Positions 27,824 to 34,845 of a DNA stretch of 58,835 nt are shown piece after piece (within the stretch, counting starts at the first letter, position 1; every line of letters begins with the position of its first letter). The DNA comes from Bacillota bacterium (lineage in GTDB: Bacteria > Bacillota > Sulfobacillia > Sulfobacillales > Sulfobacillaceae): contig JAJZZP010000084.1 of the NCBI GenBank assembly GCA_021797515.1, forward strand, positions 1 to 58,835, read 5' to 3'. Position numbers and translations under genes: made by a program. The notes beneath the pieces are model-generated. The model saw only the letters and a program-made list of their open reading frames with translations. It did not search any database and was not told the DNA's origin.

Positions 27824-28486
27824 CTATGGTTTTAATAACGCGTAGATCCAAGGACTTGCTTGCTGTAACGTCAGGGCTCCTCGGTAATGGGCCACGAGCA
27901 CACCCTGAGAGTTAAAAACGTACCATTGAGGAACGATCGAGGTTGCCTCGGCGACCGTTTGGTGGGGCGCAACAACGTAGAAATTTAAAGCGGTTTGTGA
28001 GAGGTGTAACTGCCGAATGTATTGTCGCATTATCGAGAGAACTTTGCCTTCGGGAAGAGTCTTGGTTTTTTGTCCATCCGCACCGTGAAAAGGCGGATAT
28101 TCCGGACCCGGGGAAGCTATTCCGCCCATATAGGATACGTCGACCACGTCGATGGCCACAGACGGATAAGCTTGTGCAATATGCGGGAGTACCCAGCGGT
28201 CCTCATAACCACAAAAACGGCACCATGGAGCCATGGTTAAGATTACTGAGCCCTGGCTTCCTTTTTGCAAAACCACCCGCTCTCCTCTAACATTCAGCAG
28301 CATAGACTTTAGGGAGGGGGGATAGCGGGGGGGATTAGGGGGTTGGGAAGAGGTTAGCTGAACTGTTCCCGCGGTACGGCTAACGCTATATGCTCCAAAG
28401 GCTGCGCTCAGCAAAAATACCAAGAAGAAAGACGAAACCCCCCAGACTTTGGGAATTCTGTCCAAAGTTCTTAGTACGGGCGTCAT
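27824..28486 (-). CDS. Membrane-anchored thioredoxin-fold thiol oxidoreductase
   Basis: A 220-aa protein with one N-terminal anchor (about 14-36) and an extracytoplasmic thioredoxin fold. The redox motif is CRFC (Cys89, Cys92) in the context TMAPWCRFCGYE, and the later cis-Pro region is VPQWYVFN. Together with the adjacent VKOR gene it forms a DsbA/DsbB-like pair for making disulfides in exported proteins. It overlaps the upstream c-di-GMP gene by 4 nt (ATGA), so the two are translationally coupled. Confidence 0.85.
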   Translation of the reverse strand: MTPVLRTLDRIPKVWGVSSFFLVFLLSAAFGAYSVSRTAGTVQLTSSQPPNPPRYPPSLKSMLLNVRGERVVLQKGSQGSVILTMAPWCRFCGYEDRWVLPHIAQAYPSVAIDVVDVSYMGGIASPGPEYPPFHGADGQKTKTLPEGKVLSIMRQYIRQLHLSQTALNFYVVAPHQTVAEATSIVPQWYVFNSQGVLVAHYRGALTLQQASPWIYALLKP

Positions 28487-30342
28487 TTTTCTGTCCTGAA
28501 TTCTTCATGTCTCAGGGCCATGGAAAACATGTCTGAGTACACCACTCTATTTCGTCGGAGCTTCGCTTGGTACTTAAACAGGGTGTCGACTGTTATGGAG
28601 GATGCGGAGTCTTTTTGAGCCAAATCTGCACTGACACTCATCCACAGGTAATCCCTGTCCTTTTCCACCACGTTATCGGAGGCCAGAAAGGCCAAACGGA
28701 TGGAGTGAGCCTGGCTTAGGGCTTCATTCGCAGGGAGATCAGGACAAATCAAAAGAAACTCATCGCCGCCGTAGCGAACCAGAGAATCGGGAGGTCGTTT
28801 AAGACTGTTCACCAGGGTAACAAATTTCTGTAATAATGCATCGCCAACTAAACGACCGTACCGATCATTAATATTTTTGAAAAAGTCCAGGTCGATTAAC
28901 AAGAGAACAATGTTCCCTTGCGGTCTTTTTAGTAATTGTTCCAGTTGAAAAACGCCATATTCTCGACCATAAACGCCGATCAAGTTATCGCGGAGGCCCA
29001 TTAACCGATCTTGATCAAAGACTGATTTCCATAATCCCAGAGCCAACCCCAAAATGAAAATGTAGATCCCTAGCATTACGTAGTTGGGGCCCATCAACCA
29101 GGCATATGTGCTCGAATAAATTGCCGCCACCGTCACGGCAGGAGGCAAAGGCAAACGCATCATTGCCATCAAAATTCCGACAAAAATTAAGGGAAGAAAG
29201 GGGCTTTCCTGACCACCGATAGTAAAGGTCCAGCCAAAAATCAATAGCAAGTCGATCAGGGTGGCGATGTAAGGAGCCGGTGAAAATTTTTTCCATAAAC
29301 CATAATACACGTCGATCAAGTCAAGCCCGCCCAAAATCCATCCGGCAATGAGTACCAGCCATGAGATTCTTTCCATTGTCTGGGGAGGATGGGTGGAAAT
29401 AACCCAAATGAGGGTACTGGTAGCTACGATGACCATACGCAAGGGTGACAGGATTTGTTCCGCCCTGAGTTGCAGGTGCCATAACCATAACGATTCACCC
29501 CATGTCGACCAAGGAGAATGATGTCTGATCGTCTCTTGGCGGTCTGCAGGGATCTTTTGAGGAGTCAAGGTCGGCGATATGGCGGGAAAAGGATTGACGT
29601 GAGCCAAGGTTCCGGTATTCCAATAGCTGGCGGAAGCAGCCTGTCCCCAAGCATATCCATGTAACGCATGAAAAGGGCGGACAGATAATTTTTCTAGCCA
29701 GGCCCGATCTTCGATTCCTTCTACCACGACTACTGCCCCTACCGTATTGGCAGATTCTATCCAGTTGTCAAAGTGTTCAGGTTTTCCCGCCATACACTCC
29801 TTAAATAGTGTTTGATCCAACTTGACATATTGCGGTCGCAGCCAGGCGAACCGGGCGGCGGTAGTCGCTTTGACCCCGGCATCATCCAGCGCCAACGGGA
29901 CACCTTGATCTTGCCAGTGGACGGCGCCGCGTGTGGCTTTGGCCAAATTATCGACATGGGTTTCGGTAATTTCCAGGACCACCGAATCTAGAGGATGGTA
30001 AAGCTGGATTTGCCGAATCATTTCCTCCATGGAACATCCATCTAATTCCAGATACCTTGCCGAGACATTTAGGAAAAGTTTGCCAGGCAGGTCTTTGCCG
30101 TCTTGCAATGCAGTAACGATGGATAATTGGTCCAGGCGGTTTTGTAACAGGTGTTCTTCTGTCCACCGCCAAACTTTATCGGGACTTAGGGGTTCGGGAA
30201 ACCGGGCCAGGACTTCGAACCCTAATATTGTATCACGGGCCAGATCCCAAATAGGCTGAAATTCATGGCGTAGTCCGTCATCGAGAATCATACGGATCGG
30301 ACCATTCTGTATGGTGGACAACGCCTCCCCGAACGGTTCCAC
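28483..30342 (-). CDS. EAL-membrane-GGDEF cyclic di-GMP protein
   Basis: A 619-aa protein with an unusual domain order. An EAL phosphodiesterase-type domain comes first (about 20-245), then about seven hydrophobic segments (about 290-455), then a C-terminal GGDEF domain with intact GGDEF at 525-529 and an RxxD inhibitory site just upstream (RPPD). In the EAL domain, EVLAR replaces EALxR (the metal Glu is kept), and NVS, EITE, KLD, EGIED and a late Gln are present, but the loop normally DDFGTG reads DDAGVK. I infer an active diguanylate cyclase with a weakened or regulatory EAL domain. GTG 30342 follows AAGGAGG. Confidence 0.88.
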   Translation of the reverse strand: MEPFGEALSTIQNGPIRMILDDGLRHEFQPIWDLARDTILGFEVLARFPEPLSPDKVWRWTEEHLLQNRLDQLSIVTALQDGKDLPGKLFLNVSARYLELDGCSMEEMIRQIQLYHPLDSVVLEITETHVDNLAKATRGAVHWQDQGVPLALDDAGVKATTAARFAWLRPQYVKLDQTLFKECMAGKPEHFDNWIESANTVGAVVVVEGIEDRAWLEKLSVRPFHALHGYAWGQAASASYWNTGTLAHVNPFPAISPTLTPQKIPADRQETIRHHSPWSTWGESLWLWHLQLRAEQILSPLRMVIVATSTLIWVISTHPPQTMERISWLVLIAGWILGGLDLIDVYYGLWKKFSPAPYIATLIDLLLIFGWTFTIGGQESPFLPLIFVGILMAMMRLPLPPAVTVAAIYSSTYAWLMGPNYVMLGIYIFILGLALGLWKSVFDQDRLMGLRDNLIGVYGREYGVFQLEQLLKRPQGNIVLLLIDLDFFKNINDRYGRLVGDALLQKFVTLVNSLKRPPDSLVRYGGDEFLLICPDLPANEALSQAHSIRLAFLASDNVVEKDRDYLWMSVSADLAQKDSASSITVDTLFKYQAKLRRNRVVYSDMFSMALRHEEFRTEK

Positions 30343-30374
30343 AAGCGGCGCCTCCTTATCTACTCTTTAGGGTC

Positions 30375-30392
30375 CCGGAGTTGAGTCTCCGG
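30375..30392 (-). terminator. Hairpin between the signal peptidase and c-di-GMP genes
   Basis: A perfect 6-bp inverted repeat CCGGAG/CTCCGG with a 6-nt loop lies in the 52-nt gap. No T-run follows on the minus strand, so it may tune rather than end transcription. Confidence 0.3.
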
Positions 30393-30394
30393 CA

Positions 30395-32062
30395 TTATTC
30401 GGACCGGACGGATTGTTTGGTGTCCAATACCTCTGTCGTTTTCCCGGGAGAAAGACGGATCTGGTAATAGTAAGTTTCCCGACCATTTCTTATGATGTAC
30501 CAGTGAGTGTTGTTCGCAGTGAGATAATAGAAAATTGGGAGTTCGTACTGATCGGCCAGTTTTACCAGGAACTCCATGGAAGGGACCTGGATCGCATCTC
30601 TTACCGAGGGCACGGTCGTGTCCACGACCGGAATCAATAAATCGCCAAATTGAGCGGCAATATAATCGGCTTCACTGTGAGATTTCCCCCAGCGCTGTTT
30701 TATATTCCAGATGGAGAAGGAAAGGAGAACGAGAGTACCCAAACCGACCGTGTTTATCCAGCGTAATGGGATTACCGGCGCTTTAAAAACGCCCAACCCC
30801 AGGCGGTTGGGGGTGACGACCGAATAGGGAATACTGTTGTTCACCAGGGGGTGAAGCTGAGTGATCGGGTTGATGTTGGGGGTAGGGGACGTGAGCTGCA
30901 TCACCTCGGGACTGTAACTGAAGACCAATGGTGAGGTGAGGAGGTGCCCAAATGGTTGGCCCAACACCTTTCCCCGGATAACGACGTGGGGAGTAATGGT
31001 CAGTGTGTAGGTGTTATAAGGAAGCCCGGTTTGCTGGTTTACCTGACTGATGTGGGCATTTAAAGCATCGGTGTCAATTGTGCCCTTCAAGGCAAAATTG
31101 GGTCCTGTCCAAGAGCTTTGGGGGGAGAGAACCCAGGAAGAACTCCACCCCGAACTGCTGACCATATTGGCCATCAGTTCACCCTGGCCCGTAACGCCAT
31201 TCCCCTTGCTTCCGGGGCTTTGCCACCGACCTTGAAAAATAATCTGTACGGCGTGGGTGAGTTTGAGGAACACACTCGATCCTGGCACTACCGTGCCGGT
31301 CGGGTACACAGTGCCTTTAGGGACGTGGGCCTGGTAAAGAAATTGGCTGTGAATCTGGTAAGGGATGCTGCGTATGATATTGCGATGCACTGGACTCATC
31401 CAAGCCCACACGGCCGCCGCCAGAAACGCAGCCGCTAAAATTTCTGTTCCAGCCAGCAACCAGTAGTAGATTTTGGGACTTCTAGGTAGGGTGGTTTTCA
31501 CATGTACCCGACTCCTTTCAATGCTAAATGCATGGATAAATTTTCTGTGGTTCGCGCCGTGCAGGTGTGGTCCGTTGGTTGAATGAACGCGAACATGGCC
31601 CATACCGCCCCATAATAAAAGGGTCAGACCCATCATCAGACTGGCGGCATGCCAAGGTTGGCGGAAAAATGCGATCCAGTTACCGGCTCCAGGTATGGCC
31701 CACAAAAACTGTCCTATAATTTGGGACTGGATGGGGTGATAGGCATCGATAAAGGCATTGTTCAGGCCCTTAAACAAGTAGTGTGTGCCGACTTGCCCCA
31801 CGATCTGGTGAAAGAGGACCGAATGAAGCTGAAGATTGTGGTAGGCAGCTAATTCTCCGACGTGATAGTGGGAAGCGACGGTAACGATCACCACATCATT
31901 GGTGTGAAAGCGTGGCAACATGCTGGTACCTTGTACAATCAAATAGGAGAGACGGCCCCCGAATTTAACAGGTGCCAAGTTTAGCCAGGCCTCAATGAGT
32001 GCAAGGAAGCCCAGAACATATTTCAGAGGTCTCAACGGGTGTGATGATGGTGCATGGGCCAT
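30395..32062 (-). CDS. SipW-like signal peptidase I fused to a DUF5305-like C-terminal region
   Basis: A 555-aa membrane protein. The first 125 residues are an ER/archaeal-type (S26B) signal peptidase: catalytic Ser47 in QGTSMLP, His85 in LFHQIVG replacing the bacterial Lys, Asp106 in NNAFIDAYHP, and the GQFLW block. Later hydrophobic segments follow (about 136-155, 200-225, 425-445). The external middle part (about 225-420) and the cytoplasmic end (LVKLADQYELPIFYYL, WYIIRNG) resemble DUF5305. SipW-type enzymes process matrix-fibre precursors such as TasA. Two candidate substrates are encoded immediately upstream. A GGGGGGAG site precedes ATG 32062. Confidence 0.8.
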   Translation of the reverse strand: MAHAPSSHPLRPLKYVLGFLALIEAWLNLAPVKFGGRLSYLIVQGTSMLPRFHTNDVVIVTVASHYHVGELAAYHNLQLHSVLFHQIVGQVGTHYLFKGLNNAFIDAYHPIQSQIIGQFLWAIPGAGNWIAFFRQPWHAASLMMGLTLLLWGGMGHVRVHSTNGPHLHGANHRKFIHAFSIERSRVHVKTTLPRSPKIYYWLLAGTEILAAAFLAAAVWAWMSPVHRNIIRSIPYQIHSQFLYQAHVPKGTVYPTGTVVPGSSVFLKLTHAVQIIFQGRWQSPGSKGNGVTGQGELMANMVSSSGWSSSWVLSPQSSWTGPNFALKGTIDTDALNAHISQVNQQTGLPYNTYTLTITPHVVIRGKVLGQPFGHLLTSPLVFSYSPEVMQLTSPTPNINPITQLHPLVNNSIPYSVVTPNRLGLGVFKAPVIPLRWINTVGLGTLVLLSFSIWNIKQRWGKSHSEADYIAAQFGDLLIPVVDTTVPSVRDAIQVPSMEFLVKLADQYELPIFYYLTANNTHWYIIRNGRETYYYQIRLSPGKTTEVLDTKQSVRSE

Positions 32063-32074
32063 AATCTCCCCCCC

Positions 32075-32257
32075 TCACGGGCCAGTAATAGGGTGTTGTA
32101 ATGTGGGAACCGGATTCCGTACCGGAAAGTGGAGAATTATCTGAGTGGTTCCGGCACCCGAGGGATTTACATCATTAGCGGCCATCACGCCTGTCAAAAT
32201 TCCTCCGATAAAGGCCAGTAGCACCACGCCAGCTAACATAATCACCACGTGTCGCAT
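32075..32257 (-). CDS. Small exported protein with SipW-type leader
   Basis: A 60-aa protein: a hydrophobic leader (about 4-24, LAGVVLLAFIGGILTG) then a short Pro-rich exported segment. Residues 25-36 (M-A-A-N-D-V-N-P-S-G-A-G) match 8 of 12 positions in the neighbouring 145-aa protein at the same distance from its leader. The gene is very short but in operon context, with GAAGGGA about nine bases upstream, and lies 12 nt before the signal peptidase gene. I infer a substrate or minor subunit; no function is known. Confidence 0.6.
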   Translation of the reverse strand: MRHVVIMLAGVVLLAFIGGILTGVMAANDVNPSGAGTTQIILHFPVRNPVPTLQHPITGP

Positions 32258-32299
32258 GATGGCTGATCCCTTCTTCCGTTTTAAAGTGGCAACCGACGA

Positions 32300-32325
32300 G
32301 GGAAGGGAGTGTTGGTTCCCTTCCC
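32300..32325 (-). terminator. Hairpin between the two exported-protein genes
   Basis: A perfect 9-bp stem GGGAAGGGA/TCCCTTCCC with an 8-nt loop lies in the 78-nt gap. No T-run follows on the minus strand. Such hairpins often stabilise an upstream message, which would favour the 145-aa protein over the downstream genes. Confidence 0.45.
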
Positions 32326-32335
32326 CAGCTGCGGC

Positions 32336-32773
32336 TTACTGGGCTGCGGATACGTTCAATGTTTCAGCAGGCTGGACCGACTGACCGGGTCCCCGCGTAC
32401 TGCAACTCCAAGTAGTAACGACATTGTTCACTGCCGTGAGATTACAGATGTATTCCGGACCTCCCGGAGGTGCTGGCCCCAAGGGCCCAGGGCCTGGGCC
32501 ATTGAACCAGGCATAGGCACTGGTGGCGGCCCCCGCGCCGTCAAGCATGGGGGTCAAGGAGAAACTCACCTGTTTGATATGCTGCCCTTGCGGACCCAAG
32601 GTGTAGTGAATGTCCGTGACCGAGTAGCCTGAAATGGTATTTTGTCCTTGGCCGGCTCCCGAGACCGGTACATTATTGGTGGCCATGAAGGCGTAGGCGG
32701 ATCCGCCTAATAGCACTGCACCCCCGATAGGCAACAGGAACTGGACCAAACGGGACATCTTTTTAACCCTCAT
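32336..32773 (-). CDS. Exported protein with SipW-dependent-type signal peptide (candidate fibre subunit)
   Basis: A 145-aa protein beginning with basic residues (MRVKKMSR), then a hydrophobic core and the SipW/TasA-like leader end LLGGSAYAFMATN. The mature part starts with the M-A-T-N-N-V-P-V-S-G-A-G motif shared with the 60-aa neighbour, followed by beta-type sequence and a Gly/Pro-rich loop (NGPGPGPLGPAPPGG). It has only two cysteines (Cys110, Cys124), well placed for one disulfide. It is first in the minus-strand cluster and separated from the rest by a strong hairpin, as expected for an abundant subunit. Function is inferred. Confidence 0.7.
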   Translation of the reverse strand: MRVKKMSRLVQFLLPIGGAVLLGGSAYAFMATNNVPVSGAGQGQNTISGYSVTDIHYTLGPQGQHIKQVSFSLTPMLDGAGAATSAYAWFNGPGPGPLGPAPPGGPEYICNLTAVNNVVTTWSCSTRGPGQSVQPAETLNVSAAQ

Positions 32774-33173
32774 ATCCTATTCATCCCTTCTCCCGTGATT
32801 GGAGCGGGTGAGCCTATGGGCTCTTCTATTTGCCGGTCTGTCGCACTATTCCCTTTCCACCCGCGTTAAGCGCCCGAGTAACATCGTCGCGGGTATTGCT
32901 GGGCTCCGTGCATTCCGCTCCACAGCCAGCGTAGAGGATATTGTAGCGTCTGATAATTGCCCACAGGCGGGATTTATTGTCTCCATAATGCTATGGGTCA
33001 TAAGAACTACCAGGCGGATGATATAGGTCTCAGGACCTATTTTGAAGTTTGCATGGTGGCTCAAGAGGAAAATTCTCGGTTCGTGTTGAAATATAAGGGT
33101 GCTTGTTAACTGCTGAGGGCGTATCGGTGCAAGACATCGGTTCTTGTTAAATCAAGAAATGGAGGACAATTCC
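32774..33173. other. Divergent control region between the fibre cassette and the LuxR-type gene
   Basis: Four hundred bases without a credible gene. They contain the perfect palindrome ATAGGTC-TCAG-GACCTAT (33023-33040) followed by TTT, and a 5-bp hairpin GAGCC/GGCTC at 32810-32823. No promoter of good quality is visible on either strand. One weak minus-strand TACAAT is present near 32940. The palindrome is a plausible regulator site. Confidence 0.4.
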
Positions 33174-33968
33174 ATGCCCGCGTTATATTCCTTAGTAATC
33201 ATCAGCAACTCACCTATCATAAGAGTGGGTCTACAGGCTATCTTTCAAGCGGACCCTATTTTTTCCGTTTTGTCCCACAATGCAGACGGAATGGAGTTGT
33301 TTAATAAATACGAGACCTACCCCCAGATTTTTTTACTTGATATTGACCATTGCGACACCTTAAAAGATGTGGTGATGCGTATCTTAACTACCACCACAGG
33401 TGCAAAAATAGTGGGATTGATCTCTTTGGAGAATGAAAAACTACTAATGGAATCGATCCGCTTAGGTCTTGACGGAATTATAGAAAAAGCCAGCCCTCCC
33501 GAAACGATTTTCAATACCGTTAAGATGCTATCCATTGATTATTCATTCGGTCTTGTATTAATTTCTTCCGTATTTTGGTCAAACTATGTTGCCCCTAAGC
33601 TTCTAAATTTTTGGTGTGATCCCCAAAAGCCAGACTTATTAACACTGCGGGAACTTGATGTCTTGTCGCTGTTGGACAAAGGCTGTTCCAATCTGGAAAT
33701 CGCCATTCAGCTCGTTATTTCCCCCCATACCGTCAAACGTCATGTTGAGCACCTGCTTAAAAAATTTGACGCCAAGGATCGCCACGAATGTGTGAGAATA
33801 GCTCATGCGTCTGGGCTATTACAAACCGCCAGGCGGCAACAATCCTCACCGGCGAAGGTGGCAGAAAGACCTAGTTTCCCGTCATCATGTGAACGGACGG
33901 TTCCCGTTTGGGGTCAGGCAGTGTTCAACGGGGAACCTCTACAATCCGAAGAAATTCACCCCTATTAA
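33174..33968 (+). CDS. LuxR/NarL-type response-regulator-like transcription factor
   Basis: A 264-aa protein with a receiver-like domain (about 1-120) and a LuxR-type HTH (about 150-210: LTLRELDVLSLLDKGCSNLEIAIQL, SPHTVKRHVEHLLKKFDA). The receiver keeps the phospho-Asp position (FLLDIDH) and a Lys in EKASPPE, but the N-terminal acidic pair is replaced (VIISNSP instead of V-D-D). Phosphorylation is therefore doubtful. About 50 residues after the HTH have no family match and may be acquired from adjacent mobile-element debris. GGAGG eight bases upstream supports ATG 33174. It is divergent from the fibre cassette and is a candidate regulator of it. Confidence 0.78.
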   Translation: MPALYSLVIISNSPIIRVGLQAIFQADPIFSVLSHNADGMELFNKYETYPQIFLLDIDHCDTLKDVVMRILTTTTGAKIVGLISLENEKLLMESIRLGLDGIIEKASPPETIFNTVKMLSIDYSFGLVLISSVFWSNYVAPKLLNFWCDPQKPDLLTLRELDVLSLLDKGCSNLEIAIQLVISPHTVKRHVEHLLKKFDAKDRHECVRIAHASGLLQTARRQQSSPAKVAERPSFPSSCERTVPVWGQAVFNGEPLQSEEIHPY

Positions 33969-34213
33969 GGAATTGAGTGGGCAACCCGTTTGGCACAGGT
34001 AGTTAGGGGGACGCAGTATGCAGTGCAGAAGGGAATGACGTCTGACATTGTTGCGCTGAAAATTTGAATGCGGTTGCCCGGTTCTCATGACCTGTTACTA
34101 AATTTTTAAAGATGAGAGACGATGAAAGGACCATAAGTTGTGCAAAAGGGGCCAGGTAACATAACAGCATGAGCGGCAGTCCCTCGAAAGTGCCGCAGCA
34201 GCGGCCCGAGAGG
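33969..34213. other. Intergenic stretch after the LuxR-type gene
   Basis: No gene seen. The frames are short and broken, and this leads into the TnpB remnant. Confidence 0.4.
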
Positions 34214-34460
34214 GTCGTGGTCGAAGACATTTGTGTAGTGCGCGGGCGGGGGACCGGGTCTCGCGAACTCTCTCTTGGGGGTCGCGTTGGTTGCGTTTGG
34301 TCCTGAAGAACTAAGTGGAGTGTCTGTCCCAAGAAGAAGGTTCCGATTAGAGACGGTGAGCCCGGCCTATACCTCGCAGGAGTGTCAGGTATGTGGATTC
34401 GTCCACAAAGTGCGCCGACCACCCATCCCGGATTGTGGGGGCAAACGGATTTTGACGCCG
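34214..34460 (+). pseudogene. Remnant of a TnpB nuclease (C-terminal part)
   Basis: Two pieces in different frames recall the end of TnpB, the RNA-guided nuclease of IS200/IS605 and IS607 elements. At 34214 the frame reads VVEDICV, matching the RuvC-II Glu-Asp block. From about 34350 another frame reads VSPAYTSQECQVCGFVHKVRR, the first half of the zinc ribbon; the second Cys pair is lost. Frameshifts and stops separate them and the N-terminal two thirds are absent. Not functional. Confidence 0.7.
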
Positions 34461-34491
34461 AAAGACCGCGTTAGGAAATTCCCTAGTTTGT

Positions 34492-34521
34492 ATGATTTAC
34501 TTCTCTAAAGTAGTAAATCAT
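34492..34521. repeat. 10-bp perfect inverted repeat after the TnpB remnant
   Basis: ATGATTTACT (34492-34501) and AGTAAATCAT (34512-34521) with a 10-nt loop. It lies where the end of the element or its guide-RNA scaffold would be expected, so it may be a leftover of the element boundary. It could also act as a terminator-like hairpin. Confidence 0.4.
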
Positions 34522-34764
34522 TTCGCGCCCCGCGAGATGCAGGGGCTTCTGCTCGCTATGGCGAGCGCCGCCACGCCGGGACGGCCTACTCGACCCCCAT
34601 GGCCAAGGTAATGGCCGGACGCCAAAAACATTATGTCATGAGTTGGCCCGCAAGGAGTTCGGCGTCACGTTGCAGCACAATAGCACAATAAATTGTACAG
34701 ATCGAGAAGTGCCATAATCTCTGCGATTGATCACTCATAGGCCCAATATCCGAAATGAAGGGTA

Positions 34765-34793
34765 TTGACAATCCAAAACGTTTTCGGTAATTT
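34765..34793 (+). promoter_or_regulatory. Promoter of the LacI-type regulator with embedded operator
   Basis: A consensus -35 TTGACA (34765-34770), 17 nt, then TAATTT (34788-34793). The palindromic operator fills the spacer, so binding would block RNA polymerase. This suggests autorepression. Confidence 0.7.
34773..34788. promoter_or_regulatory. LacI-type operator 1
   Basis: CCAAAACGTTTTCGGT, with perfect core AAAACGTTTT at 34775-34784 and a central CG as in LacI/GalR operators. Its reverse complement begins ACCGAAAACGTTTT, identical over 14 nt to the site at 35903. It lies between -35 and -10 of the regulator promoter. Confidence 0.75.
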
Positions 34794-34845
34794 ATATCCA
34801 ACGATTGTAATGTTGTGAAATTTGTGACGTGGAAGTGTTGGCTGT

